From Antitrichia curtipendula (lineage: Eukaryota; Streptophyta; Bryopsida; Hypnales; Leucodontaceae), in assembly GCA_951230915.1 (NCBI GenBank), contig OX579638.1:5102696-5166695 (forward strand): 64,000 nt of DNA. The letters are read 5' to 3'. The number at the start of each line of letters is the position of its first letter. Within the stretch, counting starts at the first letter, position 1. Shown here one piece after another: positions 54,182 through 64,000 of this stretch. The position numbers were made by a program, and so were the translations under genes. The notes below the pieces were generated by a model. The model saw only the letters and a list, made by a program, of their open reading frames with translations, did no database searches and was not told where the DNA came from.

Positions 54182-55939
54182 CGACAGCCAAAACCTCCAA
54201 GAACGGAGCCAGCGAGCCACGAAATTTGAAATTTCTGATACTAAAAGTAGACGCAGCTTCGAATTCTTTCAAGAGGAGGGGGACGGGGAACAAGAGAAGG
54301 CTGGGGCAAATGACGAACGTGGATTCCAAGTGCCCCGCACTGCAAACTGAAGCTCAAGGATCAGCAGCAGCACCGGGAATACAAAAACGAAAGCAATCAG
54401 CAAGGGAATCAAGTTAAGCTGGGGTTGCAGGTCGGTAGAGAGTAGGGACGAAGATGTAACAGCCTTGATCGGTTACCACCGTCGGATTGCAATTTTCAAG
54501 GGCTACGATTGTGCGCGCGGGCGGACGGGAGCTTGCTCGGTAACTGCCGAGCTGGGGGGCATAGGCTTAGCCGAGAAGGGACGGCTATGGATCTGCCTTT
54601 GGTCATAGGAGGATCATGCTCACTGGTTTGTCCTATTAGTGCGGGAGCAAAATTAGTGTCACCTACACAGTTGCTGACGAAGAGATGAAATAGAAATTAG
54701 AAAATTAACTTTTAAAAATCTGAAAATTTAGATATGGGTATATATTAGAATCTAGAATATTATTGTATAAACCAAATGTCATGTCATAATAGAAGCCTTA
54801 TTGAAGTCTCTACAATTGATAAGCATAATTGATAAGCTATAATTTTATCTATTAGCTATTTTTGAAGGGATTTATATTCAATACCATGTGATTAAATTTA
54901 AACTTTCTTGTACCAGTTCAAAATACTTAGGGTGTGCTTCCAATGATTAAAGTTTCAAGTTTCAATTATAAATTGGTAAAAAGTTGTGCAATGAGGTGAA
55001 AAGTTGGCAATCATTGAAGAATATATTGAAATTGTGCAATGAAGATGTCCTTAGCAAAGGCAAAGGGACCCCATTGATGAATGTTAATTACTTAGTACTT
55101 GAATCCTTTCTTAAATTTTTCCATATTTTTGCTCATACCTTTATAAATATATATATTGTTTACTTCAATTTCTTAAAATTCATTGGATAGGAAGTGTTTT
55201 CTTTTTTTAAATCAAACATAAATTTGGATGAATGAGAAGTTTTGGGGTAGAAAAAATCCTTGGAATCTCTCTATTCATCATCCAGATTTGGGGCATCAAA
55301 GCACAAAATGGTTAAGAATGTTATGTACGCCACCATAATTGAAACCATATGTAAAATGAAGATAACTCTGATACCCCATCAAACCACCCCCACAAGCACA
55401 AGCAATCTGCAACAGTCACATACCGACCAACCTAACTTCCAACTAAAAGGCCCACAATACCTCAGAAAATTAACTCAGTTAAATTTTGAAAGAAAGTAGG
55501 GTATAATTCGAGAAGTTGTTTATTGAGTGTACTGAAACAAGATTGAATATACACCGTAATGGCTTGCTCCTTCTGGTCTTTCCAATATCTTGCATAAAAT
55601 CTAAACCTAAGCTGCTCTCAAGCTGTTCAGAGCATTGCACTTGTGCAAAGTGCACCTTGGGTAATATCCTCGAGTATTGAACCACAGACTCAACATTCGG
55701 CGGTTTCCATCACAGTAGAACGTGCTTTAACTTTAAGTTATTATTTGGACACTGAGTATAAGTTGTGAATTTTTAAAGAGACAACTATAAATGCACCTAA
55801 TACCAACACTAGGGTCTGGTATTTAGATGAAGGACATCCTTGTAATCACATCTATTCACTTCCAAAGATTTTCCAAGGGTTGTGGGTGCTGCTCCCTTAC
55901 TCAGGACCTTGACAAGTGCATCCATTTTCTTGGTCATTT
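54182..55939. other. intergenic region between the two minus-strand genes
   Basis: The first about 420 bp are GC-balanced and probably belong to the promoter of the FRIGIDA-like gene. From 54.7 kb the sequence is AT-rich with no recognisable gene. 55700-55939 likely holds the 3' untranslated region of the U11/U12-59K gene. Confidence 0.4.
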
Positions 55940-58900
55940 CTATTTGCGTTTTTTCTTTTTTGGCCCTGCCTTCCCTGCCGGGTCCATTTTACTAGGAGGG
56001 AGCACCAGATACGTAGCCCACACCGCATCTGCTGGAGGCGGTGCTTCAATCCAGTGACCGGGTATTCGACTGCAATTTACAAAACACCTCCGTCAGTCCA
56101 CAGTATAGGGTAGTCATCGCAGGACTCTAACTAGCACAGCTGAAATAAGATAACCATCAAATTCGCTGCAACATTGCTTTGACCTGATTGAAAGCCTTGA
56201 CACAATGGATAAGGAATGAGGGAAGGAGCTCACCTTCCACCAGGCATAAGATACGCATCCCATGCTCGTCTCACCTGATACAATTCCGAATGTTTGACAC
56301 AAGCAGTCAGTCATAATTGCAAATGGACATATCAAGGAATTTCACAATAAACATCTCTCAGCAAATTACCCGAAGTGCCCAAATGGTCAAATGTGGCCTC
56401 GTCCATGTCTATGGGAGTTGAAATAACCATTTATGAAGTTTCAAGGAAGGTAACAAAATGTGCCAATAGAAAGAATAAATCATACTCTACATTTTTTAAC
56501 GATATAAATACGGTTTGCAAGATACTATAAGTTTTACTAGCTTCCAGAGTGTACTTTCTTTTTTTAGCTTCGGAACTTCAGATTAATAGTATGTGCACAT
56601 GTTACAGCTTGTTCGCACGTAATAGTCACTCATCCACAATACATGAAGGTCTACATGTTAATTTGCACATACCTCAATCAGTGTCCCCAGGTCTAGTTGG
56701 CTGCCGTAATAGAAGTGGTAAAACTCAGTTGGTAGTTTGTAAGTTTCTTGTACTGCTGCCCCTTTCTCCTCCTCGGCTCTTGGTGCTCTGTTGCTCCTAA
56801 TTGATACTTCAGCAACCTGAGACATAAGATTTAGAGTCAGTACTCATGAAACAGTATAGGAGGTCATCAATATGGAAAAACAGGAACTTAACCAAAACGT
56901 AAATAACTGACAATGTTCAGAAGCATATCTCCTTACGTTCTCATCAGCATCAGAGTTTCTCAAATCAACATCTGAGGCCTTGTCACTCGTTAATGCTAGA
57001 TCATTCTCCAGCGGTCCATCACCATCTGCTTTGCGAACAGGGATGACTTCACCAGTCATTTTTGCAGCTTCTGCAGCACTTGCTATGGCAACTGCAGCTG
57101 CACGAGTATCAGCTGCGGCAGCAGCCTGACGCTCTTCTTCCTCAACTGCTGCACGCACCCTCTCCATGAACTTGTCGTCCTCGTCTGGAAAGAAACGACC
57201 TACAACCAATTTGCAGTTGGAAACTGGTTTAAACAAAAAAAGAAAAGTAGCGAAAGTACTCCAAAGAGCTCCAATAGATGAAGCCATGAAGCCAACTATC
57301 AAGTAGAAATCAAAAGGGTCAAGATATGCAATCTAACCTTGTTTCTTCAACTTCTGAATACGAAGGGCACGTAACTCCTGAAGCTTTTCGACCATCAACA
57401 CCATCTCCATCTGTGGATCATGACAAGAGTTCTCAGCAGCTGATTGTGGAATAACACGGCCCTCGACAAAAATAATGTAATGACACTTGCAAGGAAATTA
57501 TAGAAGCAACTAAGCAGCTCTGAGTGGAAAAATACGCTGAAAGTGCAGACTGGAGCAGAGAACAGACACATCACTAACAATATACAACAGAACACGAGCG
57601 GGGTATCCGCATGGATGAATGGTACCTCGGCTTCCAGACTTGCTCTGTCCTCTTTAGCCTTTTTCTCTGATACGTCCGTCATTTTCTCCATCTGCGCAGG
57701 AATTTCACAAAAGAAAACAATTCAGAATGGACTCAACGGTGCACCGCAGAAAGGCAAGAATTAAAGCTCAAATTCCCCTGTGAGATTCTGGACATAAACT
57801 CAGAGGACAGCGTGTAAACAGATATGTCTCCTCCTGTCAAGAATCGAACAAGAAACGAAGTAAGGAGACATTTCAGCAAGAACACCTTGACTTCAAGAAC
57901 CCTCAATACCTTCAAAAATATAAGTTGATAGCACTCACCTTACTCCTAGCTATTGACTTTGCAATTTCTCTTGCCCTCCACTCATCGACCTTGCGGTCAG
58001 CTTCTTCAAAGCCTTCTTGCTCCTGCAAAAACGATGAGGCTGCAATAAATCACAACACAAACAACAAGCACTCGGAATAAACCAATAAACAGGATAACAT
58101 ATCATCCAAAAATCTTACACTAAAGTCACGGCATAAAAATGAAACAACTACTTCATGCAACAATTCCACGTTCGCCCAGGAATATTAGCCAGAAAGACAG
58201 AATAAAGAAGTTTGAACTACCCGCAAAACCTATAGTAGCACAATTTTTACCCAAAGCAGGTAACGCTTCCAAAACCCAGCAAAATGCTCACATTTAACGG
58301 TATCCTAACGCCCAAAGGGCCGAGGATTCATCATATTAAAATGACCGGTTCAATTGATCATACGGTGAAGAATATAATTCAGATGGGCCACTTTTTTGTA
58401 TCACCAGAATCAGTGAAGAACATTGCATGTGTTATCAAAAAAAATATAAAACTGGATAAAAGAAAGTTTCCATATGATCAGATCAAAACTTCCCCCCAAA
58501 AAACATAAGGTCCAATTTGGACCTTTAGGAATTAAAATGATGTCGGCGCTGGGTGCGGTCAAATTGAACAATTTTCAAGCACTGGAGACTCTGAAACGAG
58601 GCTCAAGAAAAGAGAGGAAATGCTAATAACAAACCTTACGACGTGCCTCAGCAATCCGTTGTCTCTTCCGCTTCCTCCATTTCCTATTCCGTTGAATTTT
58701 ATCTCGTTTACTGCGAAGTCTAGCAGCTGCAGCAGCATGCTCCCAACCCCCCGGCGCACCCAAGGCTCCTTGAAGAGGAGTCAATAAATTCGTGACACGA
58801 TTCTGCAACTCCAAGGCTGCTTCTACAGTTTGTGCCTCAACACGACCACTTGTCTGAACTGCAGTAAACAATTGGGAGGAAACACTGCTAGATGACGAGC

Positions 58901-60059
58901 CAAAATGCTCATTGAGAGCTGCTGATCCATCAGAGGCTACGTGGGACGGTACTATCGATAAATCCTCATTAGTAGGAACATCTTTGAAGTCCTCCGTAGC
59001 TTCAAACGTACTTTCATGCTTCTCAGCAGAATGGCCGCTGTTGGAAACGGCCTCTATCGCTATAGTTTTCGTGGAACCAAGACTTTCGAACGCTTCTAGC
59101 TCTGCCGCTCTGCAGCAGATATTCAAGCACCAGTAATCAGACAAACAGAAAATAATTGCAACCAACACAATATAACAATCTTGAATTCAGTTCCTCACAC
59201 CTTGGGCCATTTGCTATTCAAGGGAGAATCATGACATCCGAGATTCAATGATCCTCCGGCATTAAGGCACTTCCAGAAAAAGTTCAGTCCAACATTTGAA
59301 AGCCAAGACGAGGATTGATATGTCATCGTGGCTTTAAAGTTGCAGTGTCTTGGAACACAAGCCAGGTGGTTAGTGACTGGGTATCTTATCACTAAGTTAT
59401 TATACAACTTGACTGTTAGCGCTACAAATTGAACGGTTGCACATAACATAACATTCTCAAGGGGCACCCTCCCCAGTTCGTGATACTAAATTCTCTTATT
59501 TCGAAGTCTAATCGACTGATAGACACTGTAGAGAGCATGTAGAGTGCATAAGGGAATGGAGTAGAACACCGTGGATATTGGCAAAGCTTCAAATCTCGAG
59601 CTCAAGATGTTGGGCAAAAAGAATCAAGAATTTGCAAGGGCATGGGGGCATCTCCTCAAGAATGATATTCAACCTCAAAAATACTCAAGACAGTTATGAA
59701 AGTGCAAATATGCTGCTCCTTGGATGCTGTTCCTTCTAAAACATCTTATATCTAATTACTAGACCCAAGTGTAATCTCAAAGGCGTAACGCAATGTGAAC
59801 TCGAAACCCTAAGCTTTAATCTGTAGAAGCATTACATGACAGATTAACAAAACTGCATAATCATAAGACAAGGAAAAATCCCTTCCGAGACGTACACAGC
59901 TTTGAGCAAAACAGTGTGTTCAAGAAGCTCCCGCAAATGCTTCCTCAGCTGCATGCCATTCTGCCACAACGGTTGCTGCACTGAAAACTCCGCCGGAACC
60001 ACCACTTGCGGGTTCGGAGGTCGACCAGGAGGTAACGGAGGCACCCCAGGACTATACAT
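55940..60059 (-). CDS. SNRNP59: U11/U12 snRNP 59-kDa protein, PDCD7 homologue (479 aa, 9 exons)
   Basis: Exons 59896-60059, 58635-59109, 57939-58022, 57626-57691, 57338-57410, 56937-57199, 56673-56816, 56234-56274 and 55940-56069. All introns are GT-AG and every junction is in phase, giving 480 codons including TAG. The product is a component of the U11/U12 di-snRNP, which recognises minor (U12-type) introns in the nucleus. N-terminus: Pro-rich MYSPGVPPLPPGRPPNPQ, then MQLRKHLRELLEHTVLLKA. Residues about 185-213 are strongly basic (RNRKWRKRKRQRIAEARRK). Then follows an alpha-helical charged stretch (EADRKVDEWRAREIAKSIAR; EKLQELRALRIQKLKKQG). The end carries the conserved block FYHFYYGSQLDLGTLIEVRR AWDAYLMPGG, SRIPGHWIEAPPPADAVW and a KKKKRK tail. 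That C-terminal block is what identifies the plant 59K/PDCD7 family. Three exons are shorter than 75 nt. Confidence 0.87.
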
Positions 60060-60172
60060 GGTCTCAAATCATTCAATCAAACCAACAAATACATGACCAC
60101 AGCAAGCGTAATGCCATCGCTGATCCCATCTCCGACAAGCTCCATCGAAATCCTAAACCTTCATCCCTACCG

Positions 60173-60181
60173 AAACCCTAA
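60173..60181 (+). promoter_or_regulatory. telo-box upstream of the U11/U12-59K gene (proximal)
   Basis: AAACCCTAA, 114 bp upstream of the ATG. A second copy lies at 60617-60625. Motif-based assignment only. Confidence 0.4.
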
Positions 60182-60616
60182 ATCCCAACAGAGCACTAAT
60201 TTCGCTTCTAATTTTCTCCACGTCGCCATGCTTGCATCGGCCCTGGATCCGACGAAGTCCCTTTGCTTCTTCTCTTCAGAACGGCCAGACCACATTGCAT
60301 CCACATTGCATTCCATCATAGTTACAAATTCAGAACTCAAGGATCAGTCCTTCTGAGGTACGCTAATCCAATCTAATTACACTCTGAACCAAATTTCGAG
60401 AAGAACTCTAAAATTGGAATTTGTAGCATAAACTACAGAAAATCTCGGAGTGTGACGGTGGTAACACAATGGTTGCGGGAGAGGCTCTGCGCGGTAAACT
60501 GATGGACTTGAGGCGCGAGCATGACGATCGAAAATTCCGCCAAGACTTCGGAACCAAAAATCGGAAGGGACCGACGGAATTAGTTACGTGTTTTTTTCTT
60601 GCGTGCCGTGTTCCCT

Positions 60617-60625
60617 AAACCCTAA
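60617..60625 (+). promoter_or_regulatory. telo-box (distal)
   Basis: AAACCCTAA at the upstream edge of the GC-balanced promoter region, directly before the AT-rich DNA begins. Motif-based assignment only. Confidence 0.3.
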
Positions 60626-63600
60626 CCCCTCAGTTTTGTAAAGAATTAACCCCTAAAAGGACATCACTAATTACAGACTCTAACACTAATTGTAATTAAA
60701 ACTGCTAATGTTATCAACACTAAATATGAATAAGAACATTAATTGTCAACTACATTTTCACCAAAAAATCTGAGATAGTTCAATTCGCACTAAATTAATA
60801 TTCAATGTTAACAATAATTGTCAACTAAAATGAGAATTCAACTAAGTTAGGCGATGGAATAAGTAAACCTATAGATAGCATAACACTAAATTTCATTGTT
60901 AGTATAATTCTATTGAGGTATGATCAAACTTCATTCATGAGTTCAATTTAGCCCTTTAAAATATATTCATATTTAGTATTAAATTTTAATATCTTTTTAT
61001 AAAATTATGTGTTTTCTTTGACATTAAATTGTATATTTTCTATCCGTGTGAAAAGTCTCCATTAGTTTTAAAATAAATTATATTTTTTTATAATTTTATA
61101 ATTAAATATATGAATATAAATTGGAAAATTAAAAATAAATAAAAATCCACTAATTTGAAATTTCTCTGGAAGGTAAAAATACCCTTGAAGAATAGTCTAA
61201 AAAAAATTTAGGCAACTTTTTCTTTCTTTTCACCAAAAATTCTTTTATTATGACCTTCATTCAAATCACCATTATCAAATTAAATTTAGCCTTTCTAAAA
61301 CTCATTCATAATTTCCATATTTGAATAAACTGTTTTTCCACAAATGTTGATTTTCTTAGATTTTTTATTGGAAAAAATAATTTTTCGTAATTTTAGAAAG
61401 TATAATATATAAATAAAATTATATCAACTAGAATATGTATCAAAATAATTGGGATATTGACCGAAATGAAGGTTATAATGACAAACAATATAACTTTATA
61501 ATTTAAAGTTGAAAATTGGTTTAATACAAAAAAAATGAATGAAATACATACAATATAATTGTGTTATTTGGATTATAGTATAAGGAGGTTCCAATTGCAA
61601 TTATTCATTGAATTTTTGGATTTTTTCAAAGTTTTGAAATGGATTAGATATATAACTTATTAAGTTTTATTTTAAATCCAAACCCCAAATGAATACTTTG
61701 AAAACTATAATTAGTTTTTATCAAAGGGCATCTACTTTTGGAATGCCTAGGATTTGGAGGGATTAAAGTTGGTTAGAATGTAGGAGAACTATCTTTTATG
61801 TTTTAATGAACTTTGTGACCTTGTTGTTATATGGAGACTTGAAAATTTCTTGGGGTGATGAAACATGTTGGTTCTTTTTAAGGGCTACCTCTCAATGGAA
61901 GCATCAAGGATGAAATCAACACCTATGTCGATGAGGCTTAGATAGTTGAGTCATTTACAATAGACACTCCATTCACACCGGTCTTTTAGACTAGAAATAC
62001 CTATTTTGGGAAAGTTATTAAGTTTGTGAAAGAATGACTTGAAAACACTATCTTTGAGTGAAACTTTGTGTAATGTCATATTATATCATACTCTGTTATA
62101 TGGAGTAATTAATAGACAAATGAATACACAAATGAATAACTTTGAATACACAAATGAATAACTTTCTTTCATACCTTTATCAACTAAAGTAAACATGCCA
62201 ATTATCATACAGATCCAAAAATTGGACAACAATTGTACCAATTACCAAACAAATACTACACAATATAGTACCAATTCAACTGTAATGAAAACAAAAAAGT
62301 GTATCACTATATAATGACAATATGTAGTGAAAGATTGCAAGGAATTTTTAACTTCATTTTAACTTCATTGCTTTTAAATTGCAATAAAATTTGTAGGAAG
62401 AAACCATTGCATTTTATTTTTTGACGGTGAATCTTAACATGACATCTAATAATCACGTCAAATTTTAAAACTACCATGAGGTTAGGGCAAGGTTAGCACT
62501 TCTATGCCAAATATATATATTTTTCTAATATAAGGTTTGACAAATGCTAAAACTAACGTTTTCTTTGCCAATATTCTTGTTTTCACCATACAATTTTTTT
62601 GTTTTTTGAAAAAATAATTTCCCTAAAATTCCAACATCTATTTTTAGAATGATTTTCTGCCGACCCTACTCTACAACTACAGTAGTTGTTCAGAAATCAA
62701 AAGGAGCCTTGATTGTGCACTTATTTGAAATGATGGATTGATTGCTCTACAACTCACCTTGTGAAGGAGCTTGATCGAGTGCCTGTTTAAAACTAGTAAC
62801 TGGTAGCCAGGAGGTAATTAAAGATTTTCTTTACAAATCCATATTTCAAGAATTTTTTTGTGTATGAACTAGGACAACATGTTCACTAAGATTTTTAATT
62901 AATCCTTAAACGCTTTTGACATCCATATTCTAAACGATGAATGAAGGGCTTGTAGGCATTGTTTAATCCAACTAACTTCTCATTCATCCAATGTAATACT
63001 TGAATGTTGAAAAGAGACAACCTTTCTTAATAACCCATTTCATGAAATTGCAGTGATTGATATTTATACACAAATATATATGCAAAAATGTGTAAAAATT
63101 CAAAAAAGGATCAAGGCATTTAAAGGTTAATGTGAATGGCTATGTCAAAACAATCTCTTCTAGTTATCTCCTTTGCAGACTTAAGCAGACTTGCGTAAAG
63201 AATATATTATGACTTTGTCTCAAGCAAGCTTATGAGGCTCATGGAATTTGTTGGCTGCCATAACATTCAGTAGCCTTCAGAAAGGTTGCCTTTCTGCTCT
63301 TGTGGCCTCATCCATGAAAAACATCCATTCACGGAATTAAAATAAGCATTAGTATCGGGTACCAAGATTGTGGTAGTAGATTTATGGTATATACTATTTT
63401 TTTTGCTAAATCTCAGACCAGTCAAACAAATTAACAAAGAAATGTTAAGATGATATGCCAAAAATCTTAAGAACCCTTAGAATCAAAATCCCAATGTCAT
63501 TTCAACCTATTCCAATAAAGAGTAATTTTGATGGCTATATGTAAAATTTGCTTCAACGACATTTATGGATAAAAAAAGGTCCGAGATGTTATTTTTATAT

Positions 63601-64000
63601 TGAAATTAATTATCTATCATGAATCTTCAAAAGATATGGGATAATTTGAAAATGAGAGTTTGATTGCTCATTGTCAAAATGTAAAAATTTTGTTTGATGT
63701 AGAATTTCAGACCTCATTTAGTCATAGTAGAATAACTTTTTTTCAAAAACTTTAAACTAAAAAAACATGGGAAATCTATCTAAGTTTCAACTCCAAAAAT
63801 TCATAAAAAATTTACAGTTAAAACTTAGAGAGGATGTTTGAAAATGTCAAAAAAAAAGTCCTTTCCAACCCCTCTCTAAAATTTGTCCATAACTTTTGAT
63901 AAGAGGCTAGAAATCTCAAATGGATTATTGGAGATAAAATTCAATTTGATCTCCCAACTTCTTTTAGTTCAAAGTTTTTTAAAAAGAGTTCTTCTATTAT
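60626..64000. other. AT-rich intergenic DNA, no gene seen
   Basis: Only short non-conserved frames. TTAACCCCTAAAAGGAC at about 60647 resembles the end of the fold-back element at 3944-4696 but has no visible partner. The phrase AATTGTCAACTA occurs twice near 60740 and 60815. Nothing else is recognised to the end of the window. Confidence 0.55.

Noticed and set aside
56357..56404. Possible extra exon in the U11/U12-59K gene between exons 7 and 8
   Set aside because: It has splice-like borders, but the conserved family sequence continues directly from LIE to VRRAWDAY without it.
58495..58535. Another copy of the fold-back terminus (GGACCTTTAGG-like) in an intron of the 59K gene
   Set aside because: Match is too short and lacks the GGGGTTAA end.
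60093..60356. Plus-strand ORF divergent to the U11/U12-59K gene
   Set aside because: Overlaps the promoter and leader, no conserved motif, and composition is like non-coding leader sequence.

Overview
This is nuclear DNA of a land plant. It holds a nucleus-encoded plastid NDH subunit (NdhL) with a transit peptide, a FRIGIDA-like protein, a plant-type secreted lipid-transfer protein, a U11/U12-59K minor-spliceosome protein, plant telomere-type CCCTAAA motifs, and plant transposon classes (chromovirus, Stowaway, CACTA). The AT-rich intergenic DNA, the intronless F-box-type gene and the LEA remnants would fit a bryophyte such as a moss, but that is inference; no rRNA or organellar marker fixes the species.

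Layout. 1-27 kb is a repeat graveyard with no intact host gene that I can support. It contains fold-back elements (1.5, 3.9-4.7 and 7.7 kb), a Stowaway-like element (9840-10407), a 5'-truncated, mutated chromovirus on the minus strand (10518-15240) and a second retroelement-like unit carrying a broken gag-like gene (15900-17803). It also contains an imperfect inverted-repeat complex of about 6 kb (19289-25515), a solo LTR of the chromovirus family (25576-26024) and small MITEs.

27-37 kb is a gene-bearing island. It has an intronless F-box/kelch-like gene (28325-29980), a LEA-gene remnant (31066-31326) and a two-exon DIR1-type lipid-transfer protein gene (minus, 32696-33267). A 200-N assembly gap follows, with the 3' half of an inverted second copy of that gene (plus, 34654-34980), then NdhL (35969-36571) and a second LEA remnant in opposite orientation (37011-37117). 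Inverted duplication and local tandem duplication have shaped this island.

38-49 kb is repeat-rich again: a second Stowaway-like element (38494-39038), a non-autonomous CACTA element with an AAT target-site duplication (40654-42847), and an apparently complete pogo-type DNA transposon (45229-48763). The last has terminal inverted repeats, a TA duplication and one uninterrupted 780-residue DDD transposase; it is the most remarkable object in the window.

49-60.6 kb holds two spliced host genes in tandem on the minus strand: a FRIGIDA-like gene (3 exons, 50014-54100) and the U11/U12-59K/PDCD7 homologue (9 exons, 55940-60059). I assembled the exons by splice-site phase and family conservation. 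Both leaders carry a telo-box (AAACCCTAA). 60.6-64 kb is AT-rich and has no gene I can support.
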